A DNA stretch of 64,000 nucleotides. Origin: Pseudomonas xionganensis (GTDB lineage: Bacteria; Pseudomonadota; Gammaproteobacteria; Pseudomonadales; Pseudomonadaceae). The stretch lies in the NCBI RefSeq assembly GCF_009763245.1, contig NZ_WKJZ01000003.1, positions 62,001 through 126,000 of the forward strand, given 5' to 3'. The notes under the pieces were generated by a model that did no database searches, had not been told where the DNA came from, and was given only the letters and a program-made list of their open reading frames with translations. Made by a program: the position numbers and the translations under genes. Below are positions 1 through 10,419 of this stretch, one piece after another. Position 1 is the first letter of the stretch. Every line of letters begins with the position of its first letter.

Positions 1-1096
1 GCAGCGCCGTTGCGGCCAGAGATGGATTCAAGCGTGCGGCCAGGGGCAGGTAGTGGCTCAGATGACGCAGACAACGGCTGCGCTCACGCAGGCCGAACAG
101 CAGCTGGTGGAAGCGTTCATTGAGCCTGATGTCGTGATCATTACGTTCAAGGGCTGCAGCCAGGGTTTCCAGGGCCTGGCCACTCTGGCCCTCCTTGAGG
201 CGGATCTCGGCCTGGGCCAGGGCGCGACGGCGCTGATATTCAGCCGTCGGATAAGAGGCCTGGCCATTCTCATCGGCGATCACATAACCCAGGGCGCCCT
301 GATACTGGAACACCGCATAGCCCATCATGGCGCACATCACCACGCCGAAATAGGCGAACAGAAAGGCCGCAATCGGCACCAGCACCACCCGGGGCAGGCC
401 GCTGGAAAGCATATGGGTCACCCAGCCCGGCGACTGCCAGAGGATAAACAGAAAGGCGCAGAGAATCAGGTAGCGCCAGCCCATGGCGCGCATCACCTGG
501 CCCACCTGATCGGGACTCAGGGCCGCACCCAGCTCCTTGTCCAGAGCCAGGCGGATAATGCTGGCCGGCATGGCCAGGAGGATGCCCAGGGTCACCGCCC
601 AGTAAAGCGCTTCGCTGTTGAAGTCCGCCGCCAGCCACAGTGCGCCAAAAGCAATGGCGAACACCACCAGCTGGCGAAAGAACAGGCTGAAGCCCTCAGG
701 GCTGAAGGCGCTGAGCAGGCTGGGGGCCTGGCTGCCGGCCTGGCAGCTGGCCTCGATCACGCTGTGAAAATACTTGGTCGCCACGCTGAACAGGCAGCCC
801 CAGAGGATCAGCGACTGCGGCATAAACAGGCTGGCCAGGGCCAGCAGTACGGCAAAGGTCATGGGGCCGCCCTGCAGCCCATAGAGAAAGAAGCTGGGAA
901 TCCGCTCCCAGAACGGCTGGGCCGTGTTGGCCGCGCCAAGGAACTGCAGCTGCACATTGCACAACGGGCAGACCGGCAACTCGTCCGGGGCATCGGCATT
1001 CAGGGGGATACAGCAGTCGCCGAAGCTGCGCTCGCACGGCAGGCACTGCCAGGTGGCGGGTTGCGCCGGATGGTAACGGCAGAGGGTCTTGTCCAT
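1..1096 (-). CDS. Zinc-finger membrane protein, partial (runs off left edge)
   Basis: I read an open frame from an ATG at 1096 leftwards with no stop before the window edge, so the C-terminus is missing. The first 50 or so residues (starting MDKTLCRYHP) hold paired Cys/His residues (C6, H9, C18, C21 and a later CPLC) resembling a B-box or zinc-ribbon fold. About four to five hydrophobic segments follow, then a soluble helical tail with TPR-like spacing that continues past the edge. A cytosolic zinc-binding head on an inner-membrane protein is likely. The family (Yip1/DUF4013-like) is only a guess and no function is assigned. It lies downstream of pnp on the same strand, separated by a strong terminator, so it is probably transcribed separately. 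Confidence 0.7.
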   Translation of the reverse strand, partial: MDKTLCRYHPAQPATWQCLPCERSFGDCCIPLNADAPDELPVCPLCNVQLQFLGAANTAQPFWERIPSFFLYGLQGGPMTFAVLLALASLFMPQSLILWGCLFSVATKYFHSVIEASCQAGSQAPSLLSAFSPEGFSLFFRQLVVFAIAFGALWLAADFNSEALYWAVTLGILLAMPASIIRLALDKELGAALSPDQVGQVMRAMGWRYLILCAFLFILWQSPGWVTHMLSSGLPRVVLVPIAAFLFAYFGVVMCAMMGYAVFQYQGALGYVIADENGQASYPTAEYQRRRALAQAEIRLKEGQSGQALETLAAALERNDHDIRLNERFHQLLFGLRERSRCLRHLSHYLPLAARLNPSLAATAL

Positions 1097-1196
1097 AAGC
1101 TGGGCTTCCTAAAAGACGGCATCAACAATCGCCGGGAGCGATTTTCAACGTCGCGCAGCGACGGCCCGAAGGGTGGCCGCCTGGGATCGCAGGCCA

Positions 1197-1224
1197 TAAA
1201 AAAAGAGGGCCATCGAGGCCCTCT
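1197..1224 (-). terminator. Rho-independent terminator after pnp
   Basis: On the minus strand an 8-bp perfect stem AGAGGGCC/GGCCCTCT with a 5-nt loop is followed by a run of seven T. It sits about 30 bp past the pnp stop and is the natural end of the rpsO-pnp transcript. Confidence 0.9.
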
Positions 1225-1251
1225 TCTTGTGTACCGCGAGACGGGGGAAGT

Positions 1252-3357
1252 TTACACCCCCGAAGCCTCGGCGGCAGCCACGTCCTTGATGGACAGCTTG
1301 ATACGGCCGCGGTTATCCACGTCCAGTACCAACACCTTCACTTCCTGACCTTCCTTGAGCACGTCGGTGACCTTCTCCACGCGCTGATCGCTGAGCATGG
1401 AGATGTGCACCAGGCCGTCCTTGCCCGGCAGGATGTTGACGAAGGCACCGAAGTCAACGATGCGCTCAACCTTGCCGACGTAGATCTTGCCGATCTCGGC
1501 TTCCGCAGTGATGGCCAGTACGCGCTGCTTGGCAGCCTCGGCCGCTTCCTTGGTTTCGCCGAATATCTTGATCGAGCCGTCGTCTTCGATATCGATCGAA
1601 GCCTTGGTTTCTTCGCAGATGGCGCGGATGGTGGCGCCGCCCTTGCCGATCACGTCGCGGATCTTGTCCTGGTCGATCTTCATTGCCAGCATGGTCGGCG
1701 CGTTGGCCGACAGCTCGCTGCGCGACTGGGCAATCACCTGGTTCATCTGGCCGAGGATGTTCAGACGCGCTTCCAGCGCCTGCTCCAGGGCCTGCTCCAT
1801 GATTTCTTCGGTGATGCCCTGGATCTTGATGTCCATCTGCAGTGCGGTCACGCCCTTGGCGGTACCGGCTACCTTGAAGTCCATGTCGCCCAGGTGGTCT
1901 TCGTCGCCGAGGATGTCGGTCAGTACGGCGAACTTGTCACCTTCCTTGACCAGGCCCATGGCGATACCGGCCACCGGCGCCTTCATCGGCACACCGGCGT
2001 CCATCAGGGCCAGGGAAGCACCGCAGACCGAGGCCATGGAGGACGAACCGTTGGATTCGGTGATTTCCGACACCACACGGATGGTGTACGGGAATTCGTC
2101 GGCGCTCGGCAGCATGGCGGCTACGCCACGACGGGCCAGGCGACCGTGACCGATTTCGCGGCGACCGGTGGCGCCCATGCGACCACACTCGCCCACCGAG
2201 TACGGCGGGAAGTTGTAGTGCAGCATAAAGGGGTCTTTCTTCTCGCCTTCCAGGGTGTCGAGCAGCTGCGCGTCACGGGCGGTACCGAGGGTGGCAACCA
2301 CCAGGGCCTGGGTTTCGCCACGGGTGAAAAGCGCCGAACCGTGGGTCTTGTCCAGTACCCCGACTTCGATGTTCAGGCCACGTACGGTGCGGGTGTCACG
2401 GCCGTCGATACGCGGTTTGCCGTTGACGATGTTCTCGCGCACGGTGCGGTATTCGATTTCGCCGAAGGCATCCTTCACTTCACCGGCAGAAGGCTGGCCT
2501 TCTTCGCCGGAGAACTTGGCCACCACCTGGTCTTTCAGCTCGCCCAGGCGCGCATAGCGGTCCTGCTTGATGGTGATGGTGTAGGCCTGGGAAATGGCCT
2601 CGCCGAATTCGCTGCGGATGGCGTCCAGCAGCGCGGTGTTGGCCTGCGGGGCAGTCCAGTCCCAACGCGGCTTGCCGGCTTCGGCGGCGAGCTCTTCCAC
2701 GGCCTTGATCACCGACTGGAATTCGTCATGGGCGAACAGCACGGCGCCCAGCATCTGGTCTTCGGTCAGCTCCTTGGCTTCCGACTCGACCATCAGCACG
2801 GCATCCTTGGTGCCGGCCACGACCATGTCCAGGCTGGAGGCCTTGAGCTGCTCGTAGGTCGGGTTCAGCAGGTAGCCGGTTTCCGGGTGGAAGGCCACAC
2901 GGGCGGCGCCGATCGGGCCGTCGAACGGGATGCCGGAGATGGCCAGGGCGGCCGAGGTGCCGATCATCGCGGCGATGTCCGGATCGGTCTTCTTGCTGGT
3001 GGAGACCACGGTGCAGATCACCTGCACTTCGTTCTGGAAGCCTTCCGGGAACAGCGGGCGGATCGGGCGGTCGATCAGACGCGAGGTCAGGGTCTCTTTC
3101 TCGCTCGGACGCGCTTCACGCTTGAAGAAGCCACCGGGGATCTTGCCGGCTGCGTAGGTTTTTTCCTGGTAGTGCACCGACAGCGGGAAAAAGCCTTTGC
3201 TCGGATCGGCACTCTTGGCGCCGGTGACGGCCACCAGCACGGTCACGTCGTTATCGACGGTGACCAGCACGGCGCCGGAGGCCTGGCGGGCGATACGGCC
3301 CGTTTCGAGGGTAACGGTCGACTGACCGAACTGGAACTTCTTGATTACCGGGTTCAC
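1252..3357 (-). CDS. pnp: Polyribonucleotide nucleotidyltransferase (PNPase)
   Basis: PNPase degrades RNA 3'-5' with phosphate, releasing nucleoside diphosphates, and works in the RNA degradosome. The 701-residue product starts [10 protein letters not shown] after a GTG codon at 3357, which has AAGGA just upstream. Frames open further upstream but add no family-like sequence. Two RNase PH domains are visible (N-terminal one about 1-210, second about 310-540, with the [19 protein letters not shown] active-site stretch). KH (about 555-610, IGKGGATIR) and S1 (about 620-690, [21 protein letters not shown]) domains follow. Length matches Pseudomonas PNPase. It lies downstream of rpsO, the usual pairing, with a terminator-like hairpin between them. 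Confidence 0.98.
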   Translation of the reverse strand: MNPVIKKFQFGQSTVTLETGRIARQASGAVLVTVDNDVTVLVAVTGAKSADPSKGFFPLSVHYQEKTYAAGKIPGGFFKREARPSEKETLTSRLIDRPIRPLFPEGFQNEVQVICTVVSTSKKTDPDIAAMIGTSAALAISGIPFDGPIGAARVAFHPETGYLLNPTYEQLKASSLDMVVAGTKDAVLMVESEAKELTEDQMLGAVLFAHDEFQSVIKAVEELAAEAGKPRWDWTAPQANTALLDAIRSEFGEAISQAYTITIKQDRYARLGELKDQVVAKFSGEEGQPSAGEVKDAFGEIEYRTVRENIVNGKPRIDGRDTRTVRGLNIEVGVLDKTHGSALFTRGETQALVVATLGTARDAQLLDTLEGEKKDPFMLHYNFPPYSVGECGRMGATGRREIGHGRLARRGVAAMLPSADEFPYTIRVVSEITESNGSSSMASVCGASLALMDAGVPMKAPVAGIAMGLVKEGDKFAVLTDILGDEDHLGDMDFKVAGTAKGVTALQMDIKIQGITEEIMEQALEQALEARLNILGQMNQVIAQSRSELSANAPTMLAMKIDQDKIRDVIGKGGATIRAICEETKASIDIEDDGSIKIFGETKEAAEAAKQRVLAITAEAEIGKIYVGKVERIVDFGAFVNILPGKDGLVHISMLSDQRVEKVTDVLKEGQEVKVLVLDVDNRGRIKLSIKDVAAAEASGV

Positions 3358-3504
3358 GGTGTTTTCCTTCTCTTTGTTGCCCTTGGGGAAAGCGGTTCTT
3401 ACAACCCTGGCTCGACATGCGAACACAGGGGTCTTGCAGAATGAGTGGGCGGTTACGGGAATCGGACCCGCTATCGTCCAAAACAGCCAAAGCAGAAAAG
3501 CAAA

Positions 3505-3535
3505 AGCTGGAAGCGGGGCAGGCCCCACTTCCAGC
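3505..3535 (-). terminator. Hairpin terminator between rpsO and pnp
   Basis: A long near-perfect inverted repeat (AGCTGGAAG/CTTCCAGCT extended by GGGGC/GCCCC, one internal mismatch, 2-nt loop) is followed on the minus strand by TTTTGCTTTT. It lies 30 bp past the rpsO stop, so part of rpsO transcription probably ends here. It may also be the RNase processing stem of the rpsO-pnp mRNA, as known in E. coli. Confidence 0.8.
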
Positions 3536-3564
3536 TTCGGCAGTCAGCTACGCATAAGCATTGC

Positions 3565-3834
3565 TTAGCGACGCAGACCCAGGCGACCGATCAGGGTGCT
3601 GTAACGATTGGCGTCCTTACCCTTCAGGTAGTCCAGCAGCTTGCGGCGCTGGTTAACCATGCGGATCAGACCACGACGGCTGTGGTGGTCTTTGCCGTTG
3701 GCCTTGAAGTGGCCTTGCAGCTTGTTGATGTTGGCGGACAGCAGGGCTACCTGCACTTCCGGGCTACCGGTGTCGCCTTCAGCTTGCTTGTAATCGTTAA
3801 CGATCTGGGCTTTTTCTACAGCGCTGAGTGCCAT
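3565..3834 (-). CDS. rpsO: 30S ribosomal protein S15
   Basis: S15 is a primary 16S rRNA binder of the small-subunit platform. The 89-residue product ([15 protein letters not shown]... to RLGLRR) has the family's exact length and the conserved [17 protein letters not shown] and RRKLLDYLK stretches that contact the three-way junction of helices 20-22. It is followed by pnp on the same strand. The 180-bp gap upstream (3835-4014) carries an AAAGGAGGT-like stretch near 3908 and a small CGGGAA/TTCCCG hairpin. S15 represses its own translation in E. coli, but I cannot verify that structure here. Confidence 0.98.
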   Translation of the reverse strand: MALSAVEKAQIVNDYKQAEGDTGSPEVQVALLSANINKLQGHFKANGKDHHSRRGLIRMVNQRRKLLDYLKGKDANRYSTLIGRLGLRR

Positions 3835-4014
3835 ATGGGCAATCCTCTCAGTTAGGCAACTGCCGAAACAGTCGCAATAGGCCGGGAATCGCTTCCCGTG
3901 TTTTAAAAGGAGGTATGACCGTGCCTATTAACAGCCACCCTCGATACACGCAGGGCGGAGCCAAAACCCCAACCCGCGCTACGGTCATCTGACCGCATTT
4001 GCTTGCGACCCAGG

Positions 4015-4935
4015 CTAGGCCTTGGTCGAAATCAATCGACGCGGCGCAATGCGCCCGTCTTCGCTCACTTCACCGATACCGATAAAGCGGCCATTGTGAT
4101 CCTGTACCCGCACCATGCCGAACTTCGGCGCTTCCGGTGCGCGCACCGGCTGCCCTTGCAACCAGTAGAACGCACTGTGCTCGGAAAACTGCAGCAGTGG
4201 CCAGTGTTGCAGGCCGCTATCGACCGGCTGCAGAAACTGATCAACCGCTTCATTGCCGCCTTCGCCATGCACCCGTTCCAGCTCTTCGAGCGTCACGGTG
4301 CGGCTCAGATCGAAGGGCCCGGCCTTGGTACGGCGCAGTTCCGCGACATGGGCACCACAGCCGAGCAGCTGGCCAATATCCTCCACCAGGGTACGGATAT
4401 AGGTGCCTTTGCTGCAGTCCACGGCCAGTCGCGCCTGATCACCTTCGCAGGCGAGTAATTCCAAGCGCGCAATAGTAACAGAACGCGGCTCGCGCTCCAC
4501 CACTTCACCGGCACGGGCCAGCTTATAAAGGGGCTGCCCGTCACGCTTGAGGGCCGAGTACATCGGCGGTATCTGGCTGATTTCACCGCGAAAACGCGGC
4601 AACAGCGCTTCGATATCGACACGACCAACGGTCACCTCGCGACGCTCCAGCACTTCGCCTTCGGCATCGCCGGTGCTGGTGGTCACCCCCAGCTGCATCA
4701 GGGTCTCATAGCCCTTGTCGGCATCCAGCAGGTACTGGGAGAACTTGGTCGCCTCGCCGAAGCACAGCGGCAGCACGCCGGTGGCCAGAGGGTCGAGGCT
4801 GCCGGTGTGGCCGGCCTTCTCGGCGTTGAGCAGCCAGCGCACCTTCTGCAAGGCGGCGTTGGAACTGAAGCCCTTGGGCTTGTCGAGCAGGATGATGCCA
4901 TTGACCTGGCGACGGATACGTTTGACCTGGGCCAC
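4015..4935 (-). CDS. truB: tRNA pseudouridine(55) synthase
   Basis: TruB converts U55 of the tRNA T-loop to pseudouridine and also acts as a tRNA chaperone. The 306-residue product has the catalytic motif [17 protein letters not shown] near residues 43-59 (Asp nucleophile in SLDP), KGTYIRTL, and a C-terminal PUA-like part. I chose the GTG at 4935 (followed by AQVKRIRR) because the AAGGAG at the end of rbfA serves as its ribosome site 4 bp away and the length fits the family. The longer frame would run into rbfA. It is translationally linked to rbfA. Confidence 0.96.
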   Translation of the reverse strand: MAQVKRIRRQVNGIILLDKPKGFSSNAALQKVRWLLNAEKAGHTGSLDPLATGVLPLCFGEATKFSQYLLDADKGYETLMQLGVTTSTGDAEGEVLERREVTVGRVDIEALLPRFRGEISQIPPMYSALKRDGQPLYKLARAGEVVEREPRSVTIARLELLACEGDQARLAVDCSKGTYIRTLVEDIGQLLGCGAHVAELRRTKAGPFDLSRTVTLEELERVHGEGGNEAVDQFLQPVDSGLQHWPLLQFSEHSAFYWLQGQPVRAPEAPKFGMVRVQDHNGRFIGIGEVSEDGRIAPRRLISTKA

Positions 4936-4939
4936 GGCT

Positions 4940-5347
4940 TTACTCCTTGGCCTCGGTAACGTCGTCGCCATGCAGGCGGTCTTCGCTGACGGCGCGCTCG
5001 ATCAGGGCCGACAGCTCAGCCCCGCGGATCACGCTTTCGTCGTAATGGAAGCGCAGGTTGGGTACGCTGCGCAGCTTCATGGCGCGGCCCAGCTGCATGC
5101 GCAAAAAGCCACTGGCGTCGTTGAGCACCTTGAGGCTTTGCGCCACGCTGTCCACGCCATCGATGGGCTCAGCACCCATAAAGGTGACGAACACCTTGGC
5201 ATGACTGGCGTCACGGCTGACCTCGACGGCGGTCACAGTGACCAGACCACCCAGGCGCGGATCCTTGATTTCCATGCGGATCAGTTGTGCCAGTTCCCGC
5301 TGGATCTGGTCACCGATACGCTGGGCACGGCTAAATTCTTTGGCCAT
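4940..5347 (-). CDS. rbfA: 30S ribosome-binding factor A
   Basis: RbfA binds free 30S subunits and helps 16S rRNA 5'-end maturation, and is needed for growth in the cold in E. coli. The 135-residue product starts [19 protein letters not shown] and shows the type II KH-fold pattern ([43 protein letters not shown]). It lies between infB and truB in the standard nusA-infB-rbfA-truB order. It starts about 120 bp after the infB stop and ends 4 bp before truB. Confidence 0.97.
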   Translation of the reverse strand: MAKEFSRAQRIGDQIQRELAQLIRMEIKDPRLGGLVTVTAVEVSRDASHAKVFVTFMGAEPIDGVDSVAQSLKVLNDASGFLRMQLGRAMKLRSVPNLRFHYDESVIRGAELSALIERAVSEDRLHGDDVTEAKE

Positions 5348-5466
5348 TTCAACTACCTTTCACTCGCCGCGAGGCCTTGGCGGGCATCGGGCTCAAAAGC
5401 GGCAAACGCCCGGCCACGTCTAGACGGGGCCGGGCGCTGCATATTGCAACTCGCGATACAGGCCTG

Positions 5467-7956
5467 TTACAGGCTGCGAGCCACCTGGACCTTCTCGTAC
5501 ACTTCGATCTTGTCGCCAGGCTTGACGTCGTTGTAGCTCTTCACGCCGATACCGCACTCCATGCCGGCACGCACCTCGGACATGTCGTCCTTGAAGCGGC
5601 GCAGGGACTCCAGTTCGCCTTCGAAGATCACCACGTCGTCGCGCAGTACGCGGATCGGGCGGTTACGGTAAACAGTCCCTTCAACCACCATACAACCGGC
5701 GATTGCACCGAACTTCGGCGAACGGAACACATCACGCACTTCCGCGATACCCAGGATGTTCTCCCGTACATCGCTGCCGAGCATACCGGTCAGGGCTTTC
5801 TTGACGTCTTCGATGATGTCGTAGATCACGTTGTAGTAACGCATATCCAGGCTTTCCTGCTCGACGATCTTCCGTGCACCGGCATCGGCACGCACGTTGA
5901 AGCCGAACAGCACGGCATTGGAGGCCAGGGCCAGGTTGGCGTCGGACTCGGTGATACCACCGACGCCGCCCGCTACCACACGCACCTGCACTTCATCGTT
6001 GCCCAGGCCACTGAGCGAGCCCTGCAGCGCTTCAAGGGAGCCGCGTACGTCAGCCTTGATCACGATGTTGAGGGTCTTCTTCTCTTCCTGGCCCATGCTT
6101 TCGAAGATGTTTTCCAGCTTGCCGGCATGGGCGCGGGCCAGCTTGACCTCGCGGAACTTGCCCTGACGGAACAGCGCCACTTCACGCGCCTTGCGCTCGT
6201 CGGCGACCACAGTCAGCTCGTCGCCGGCTTCCGGGGTGCCATCCAGACCGAGGATTTCCACCGGAATCGACGGACCGGCTTCCTTGATCGGCTTGCCGTT
6301 CTCGTCGAGCATGGCGCGGATGCGGCCGTAGTTGGAACCCACCAGGGCCATATCGCCCTGACGCAGGGTCCCGTCCTGAACCAGTACGGTAGCCACCGGG
6401 CCACGGCCCTTGTCCAGACGGGACTCGACCACAACACCGCGGCCCGGCGCCGAAGGCACGGCCTTCAGTTCCAGCACTTCGGCCTGCAGCAGTACGGCTT
6501 CGAGCAGCTCGTCGACGCCGGTACCCGCCTTGGCGGAAACCGGCACATAGGGTGCGTCGCCGCCCCACTCTTCCGGGATCACATCCAGCGCGGCCAGGCC
6601 GTTTTTGATGTTGTCCGGATTGGCTTCCGGCTTGTCCATCTTGTTGATCGCGACCACGATCGGCACGCCAGCGGCTTTCGCATGCTGCACGGCTTCCTGG
6701 GTCTGCGGCATAACGCCGTCATCGGCGGCCACCACCAGAATCACGATATCGGTGGCCTGGGCACCACGGGCACGCATGGCGGTAAACGCAGCGTGGCCCG
6801 GAGTGTCGAGGAAGGTGACCATGCCGCGGTCGGTTTCCACGTGGTAGGCGCCGATGTGCTGGGTGATACCACCGGCTTCGCCGGCAGCTACCTTGGCGCG
6901 ACGGATATAGTCGAGCAGCGAAGTCTTACCATGGTCGACGTGACCCATGACGGTCACCACCGGCGCACGGGATACCGCCTCGCCTTCGAACTTCAGGGAC
7001 TCGGCCAGCTGCTCTTCCAGGGCGTTGTCGCTGACCAGCGTGACCTTGTGGCCCAGCTCTTCGGCGATCAGCTGGGCAGTTTCCTGGTCCAGCACCTGGT
7101 TGATGGTCACCGGGGTGCCCATCTTGAACATGAACTTGATGACTTCAGCCGCCTTGACCGACATCTGCTGGGACAGTTCGCCCACGGTGATGGTCTCGCC
7201 AATGGCCACTTCACGCACCACCGGACCGGTCGGGCTCTGGAAGCCATGCTGATTGCGCTTCTTCAGCTTGGACTTGCCACGCCCACCGCGGCGGAAACCA
7301 TCGCTCTCTTCGTCGATGGTACGCGGCGCCACACGGGGGGCCGGCACCTTCTCTTTAACGGTCGGACGGTGCTGGGTAACCTTGCGCTCGCCACGACGGT
7401 CGTCGTCGTTGCGGGCCTTGTCCGGACGGCGCAGCTCATCCTTCTTGCGCTCTTCAACAGGCGCTACCACCGGGATATCGACGACCGGCGCCAGATCCAC
7501 AGAGGCCGGCGCAGGCGCGGCAGGTGCAGCCGACTCGGCAGCAGGCTGCTGCTTGGCCGCTTCCTCGGCCTTGCGCTTGGCTTCCTCTTCCGCCTTCAGG
7601 CGTGCGGCTTCGGCAGCAGCTTGCTGCTCGGCCAGCTCGCGCTGCTTCTCGGCTTCGATTTCTTCAGCGCTGCGCTTGACGAAGGTCTTCTTCTTGCGCA
7701 CTTCGACGCTGATGGTCTTGCTACCAGCCACCCGCAGGGTACTGGTGGTCTTGCGCTGCAAGGTAATCTTGCGCGGCTCTTCCACCTTGTCGCCGTGGCT
7801 GCTCTTGAGATAGGCCAACAGGGCCTGTTTCTCACTGTCGGTTACGGCTTGCTCGGCACTCTTGTGCGGCAAACCTGCCTCACTCATTTGCTGCAGCAGG
7901 CGTTCAACCGGCGTATTGACCACTTGGGCCAGTTCTTTCACCGTGACTTGCGTCAT
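5467..7956 (-). CDS. infB: Translation initiation factor IF-2
   Basis: IF-2 is the GTPase that brings initiator tRNA to the 30S subunit and promotes subunit joining. The 829-residue product has an N-terminal IF2_N fold ([24 protein letters not shown]) and a charged Ala/Glu/Lys linker (about 90-180). A second IF2_N stretch and the GTPase domain follow: GHVDHGKTS near residue 337, [18 protein letters not shown]. Beta-barrel and IF2-C domains complete it. Shorter isoforms from internal starts are known in E. coli; I did not pick any here. It is co-directional with nusA (27-bp gap) upstream and rbfA downstream. Confidence 0.98.
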   Translation of the reverse strand: MTQVTVKELAQVVNTPVERLLQQMSEAGLPHKSAEQAVTDSEKQALLAYLKSSHGDKVEEPRKITLQRKTTSTLRVAGSKTISVEVRKKKTFVKRSAEEIEAEKQRELAEQQAAAEAARLKAEEEAKRKAEEAAKQQPAAESAAPAAPAPASVDLAPVVDIPVVAPVEERKKDELRRPDKARNDDDRRGERKVTQHRPTVKEKVPAPRVAPRTIDEESDGFRRGGRGKSKLKKRNQHGFQSPTGPVVREVAIGETITVGELSQQMSVKAAEVIKFMFKMGTPVTINQVLDQETAQLIAEELGHKVTLVSDNALEEQLAESLKFEGEAVSRAPVVTVMGHVDHGKTSLLDYIRRAKVAAGEAGGITQHIGAYHVETDRGMVTFLDTPGHAAFTAMRARGAQATDIVILVVAADDGVMPQTQEAVQHAKAAGVPIVVAINKMDKPEANPDNIKNGLAALDVIPEEWGGDAPYVPVSAKAGTGVDELLEAVLLQAEVLELKAVPSAPGRGVVVESRLDKGRGPVATVLVQDGTLRQGDMALVGSNYGRIRAMLDENGKPIKEAGPSIPVEILGLDGTPEAGDELTVVADERKAREVALFRQGKFREVKLARAHAGKLENIFESMGQEEKKTLNIVIKADVRGSLEALQGSLSGLGNDEVQVRVVAGGVGGITESDANLALASNAVLFGFNVRADAGARKIVEQESLDMRYYNVIYDIIEDVKKALTGMLGSDVRENILGIAEVRDVFRSPKFGAIAGCMVVEGTVYRNRPIRVLRDDVVIFEGELESLRRFKDDMSEVRAGMECGIGVKSYNDVKPGDKIEVYEKVQVARSL

Positions 7957-7983
7957 GCATTCCTCTCCTCAGGCCGCAACTAC

Positions 7984-9465
7984 TTACTCGAACCAATGGG
8001 CTCGGGCGGCCATGATCAACTTGCCGGCACGCTCAGCGTCGATACCGTCGATGTCGAGCAGGTCGTCAATCGACTGCTCGGCCAGGTCTTCGCGGTTAAT
8101 CACGCCGCGCACTGCCAGTTCATGCGCAAGCGTCTTGTCCATACCCTCAAGTGAGAGCAGGTCTTCGGCCGGGTGGGCATCTGCCAGCTTTTCCTCGTTG
8201 GCGATGGCTTTGGTCAGCAGGCGATCTTTGGCCCGAGCACGCAGCTCGGTGACGATATCTTCGTCAAAACCATCGATGCTGAGCATCTCTTCCATCGGTA
8301 CGTAGGCAATCTCTTCGAGGCTGGTAAAGCCCTCTTCGACCAGCACCTGGGCCAGTTCCTCGTCGACTTCCAGCTCGTCGATAAAGCTCTGCAGGATGTC
8401 GCCAGTCTCGGCCTGTTGCTTGGCCTGAATATCGGCTTCGGACATGACGTTCAGGGTCCAGCCCGTCAGCTGGCTGGCCAGGCGCACGTTCTGACCACCA
8501 CGGCCAATGGCCTGGGCCAGGTTGTCTTCGCCCACGGCGATGTCCATGGCATGGGCATCTTCGTCGACGATGATGGCGGCCACTTCGGCCGGCGACATGG
8601 CGTTGATCACGAACTGTGCCGGATTCTCATCCCACAGCACGATGTCCACACGCTCACCCGCCAGCTCACCGGAGACGGCCTGCACACGGGAACCGCGCAT
8701 GCCGATACAGGCACCCTGCGGATCAATGCGCTTGTCTTTCGAGCGCACTGCCAGCTTGGCGCGCGAGCCCGGATCGCGCGAGGCGCCCATGACTTCGATC
8801 AGGCCTTCGGCGATTTCCGGTACTTCGATACGGAACAGCTCGATCAGCATTTCCGGCGCGGTACGCGACAGGATCAGTTGCGGGCCGCGGTTCTCGGTGC
8901 GAATTTCCTTGAGCAGGGCGCGCAGACGCACGCCCACGCGGAAGGTTTCGCGGGAAATGATGTCTTCGCGGGCCAGCAGGGCTTCGGCGTTGTTGCCCAG
9001 GTCGACGATCACGCTGTCGCGGGTGACTTTCTTCACGGTACCGGAGATGATCTCGCCCAGGCGCTCGCGGTAGGCATCGACGATCTGCGCCCGCTCGGCC
9101 TCGCGCACCTTCTGCACGATCACCTGTTTGGCGGTTTGCGCGGCGATACGACCGAACTCGATGGACTCGATCTTCTCTTCCAGCACGTCACCGACCTTGG
9201 CATTGGCCTCGACGGCGCGCGGCATATCGACGGTAACCTGGTGGGCCGGATCGTCGAAATCGGCCTCGTCCACCACTGTCCAGCAGCGGAAGGTTTCATA
9301 GCTGCCGTTCTGGCGATTGATCGCCACGCGCAGTTCCACTTCGTCCTCGAAACGCTTCTTGGTGGCGGTGGCCAGGGCCAGTTCCAGCGCTTCAAAAATC
9401 ACACTTGCCGGTACGCCCTTTTCATTGGACACCGACTCAACAACCAGCAGTACTTCTTTGCTCAT
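7984..9465 (-). CDS. nusA: Transcription termination/antitermination factor NusA
   Basis: NusA binds RNA polymerase and the nascent RNA and modulates pausing, termination and rRNA antitermination. The start at 9465 ([17 protein letters not shown]) gives 493 residues, the usual Pseudomonas length. Visible parts in order are the N-terminal RNAP-binding domain, S1 (about 135-200), KH1/KH2 ([31 protein letters not shown]), and two acidic C-terminal repeats ([32 protein letters not shown]). It sits between rimP and infB and probably controls its own operon through the leader terminators described at 10036-10127. Confidence 0.98.
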   Translation of the reverse strand: MSKEVLLVVESVSNEKGVPASVIFEALELALATATKKRFEDEVELRVAINRQNGSYETFRCWTVVDEADFDDPAHQVTVDMPRAVEANAKVGDVLEEKIESIEFGRIAAQTAKQVIVQKVREAERAQIVDAYRERLGEIISGTVKKVTRDSVIVDLGNNAEALLAREDIISRETFRVGVRLRALLKEIRTENRGPQLILSRTAPEMLIELFRIEVPEIAEGLIEVMGASRDPGSRAKLAVRSKDKRIDPQGACIGMRGSRVQAVSGELAGERVDIVLWDENPAQFVINAMSPAEVAAIIVDEDAHAMDIAVGEDNLAQAIGRGGQNVRLASQLTGWTLNVMSEADIQAKQQAETGDILQSFIDELEVDEELAQVLVEEGFTSLEEIAYVPMEEMLSIDGFDEDIVTELRARAKDRLLTKAIANEEKLADAHPAEDLLSLEGMDKTLAHELAVRGVINREDLAEQSIDDLLDIDGIDAERAGKLIMAARAHWFE

Positions 9466-9550
9466 CGTACGCCTCGCCTTTCGCAATCCATTGGATCCGC
9501 GCAATCCGCGCTAGCTGCGCAATCCATGCAGCTAGCGCGGATTACGCGTT

Positions 9551-10009
9551 TCAATCAAACCTGGGGATGATATTGGCCTTGTCGATCGAATCGATCGGCA
9601 AGAGGAATTCGTGGTCACCCTCCTGAACCACCACATCCTGTTCTTCTACACCACGTAGAAGGCCCTGAAAGTTGCGTCGTCCTTCAAAAGGCGAGCGCAG
9701 CTTGATTTTCACTTGCTCACCGGCATGGCTGGCAAACTGCTCAAGAGTGAACAGCGGCCGATCCATGCCCGGGGAAGACACCTCCAGGGTGTATTCCGAG
9801 GTGATGGGATCCTCGACATCGAGCACACCACTGAGTTGTCTACTGACAATCTCGCAGTCGTCGATCAGGATGCCATCCGCCTTGTCGATATATACGCGCA
9901 GCAGCGAATGCCGCCCCTGCGACAGGAACTCAATACCCCAGCATTGATAGCCAAGCGCCTCAACTACCGGGGCCACCAAGGCCTGCAACTGTTCTAGCTT
10001 GCTCGACAC
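9551..10009 (-). CDS. rimP: Ribosome maturation factor RimP
   Basis: RimP assists assembly of the 30S subunit before RbfA acts. A GTG start at 10009 (followed by [20 protein letters not shown]) gives 152 residues, the family length. Conserved parts include [33 protein letters not shown] and [15 protein letters not shown]. It is the first gene of the rimP-nusA-infB-rbfA-truB run. The frame stays open upstream through the leader for another 58 codons, but that stretch contains two terminator hairpins and no family-like sequence, so I treat it as untranslated leader. Confidence 0.96.
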   Translation of the reverse strand: MSSKLEQLQALVAPVVEALGYQCWGIEFLSQGRHSLLRVYIDKADGILIDDCEIVSRQLSGVLDVEDPITSEYTLEVSSPGMDRPLFTLEQFASHAGEQVKIKLRSPFEGRRNFQGLLRGVEEQDVVVQEGDHEFLLPIDSIDKANIIPRFD

Positions 10010-10035
10010 CTGAACCCCTCGCGCATGCTGTAGAA

Positions 10036-10059
10036 ATAAAAAATGGGCGAAACGCCCAT
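10036..10059 (-). terminator. Intrinsic terminator in rimP leader (proximal)
   Basis: On the minus strand a 7-bp stem ATGGGCG/CGCCCAT with a 3-nt loop is followed by TTTTTTATTT. It lies only about 25 bp before the rimP start codon and downstream of the operon promoter, so it is placed as an attenuator rather than an end-of-gene terminator. Confidence 0.7.
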
Positions 10060-10105
10060 CATCAAACCGCCCTCTAAAGGCCGGCAAAGCTGACTCCCAG
10101 CTAGC

Positions 10106-10127
10106 AAAAAGCCCCTGAAAAGGGGCT
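10106..10127 (-). terminator. Intrinsic terminator in rimP leader (distal)
   Basis: On the minus strand the stem AGCCCCT/AGGGGCT with a 4-nt loop is followed by five T. It lies about 100 bp downstream of the predicted operon promoter and about 100 bp before rimP. Just upstream (10147-10166) is a perfect palindrome, GGTTGGTAG/CTACCAACC, that could compete or act as a pause or anti-terminator stem. Confidence 0.7.
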
Positions 10128-10229
10128 CCGCGACTGCTTAATGCGGGGTTGGTAGCTCTACCAACCATCTTCGGATTCATCATCCGAGGAGAGACCTGAC
10201 TGCTCTTCCCACATCAAAGCTGGGGCCGA

Positions 10230-10259
10230 AGTATACGGCCGAACCCACTCAAGGGTCAA
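10230..10259 (-). promoter_or_regulatory. Sigma-70 promoter for the rimP-nusA-infB operon
   Basis: Reading the minus strand, TTGACC and TATACT are separated by 18 bp (-35 at 10254-10259, -10 at 10230-10235). The site is after the tRNA-Leu terminator and about 220 bp before rimP, which leaves a long leader with two terminator hairpins. Confidence 0.65.
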
Positions 10260-10269
10260 CCGACACTCC

Positions 10270-10301
10270 AGAAACAAACAAGCCCGCATAAAGCGGGCTT
10301 G
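10270..10301 (-). terminator. Terminator after tRNA-Leu
   Basis: A 9-bp perfect stem CAAGCCCGC/GCGGGCTTG with a 5-nt loop is followed on the minus strand by TTTGTTTC. It lies 10 bp past the encoded CCA end of tRNA-Leu. Confidence 0.8.
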
Positions 10302-10310
10302 CTTGAAAAT

Positions 10311-10396
10311 TGGTACCGAGGAGGGGACTCGAACCCCTACAGCCTATGGCCACTACCACCTCAAGGTAGCGTGTCTACCAATTCCACCACCTCGGC
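10311..10396 (-). tRNA. tRNA-Leu (GAG anticodon)
   Basis: The minus strand folds as a class II tRNA with acceptor GCCGAGG/CCTCGGT, an encoded ACCA end, D-loop AATTGGTAGAC, and anticodon stem CTACC/GGTAG around loop TTGAGGT (anticodon GAG, reads CUC/CUU). A variable arm and a T-loop GGTTCGAGTCC complete it. It is 86 nt long including CCA. In Pseudomonas a leucine tRNA lies between secG and rimP, as here. I looked for the initiator tRNA that precedes rimP in E. coli (metY) and did not find one. Confidence 0.95.
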
Positions 10397-10419
10397 AAAA
10401 TCGTTTGCAACTTACCGCT

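Noticed and set aside
53..1348. 431-codon plus-strand frame at the left edge
   Set aside because: The minus-strand frame from 1096 encodes a protein with zinc-finger motifs and membrane helices; the plus-strand product is low-complexity and runs through the pnp terminator.
3358..3528. Longer N-terminus for PNPase
   Set aside because: The extra 57 residues are not family-like and cover the rpsO terminator; the GTG at 3357 has a ribosome site.
10010..10183. N-terminal extension of RimP by 58 codons
   Set aside because: The frame is open by chance; it passes through two terminator stems and gives no family-like sequence. The GTG at 10009 gives the usual 152 residues.
10010..10310. Initiator tRNA before rimP, as expected from E. 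coli metY
   Set aside because: I searched the region for a CGCGGGG acceptor arm and a CAT anticodon loop and found neither. The hairpins there are terminators and a palindrome.
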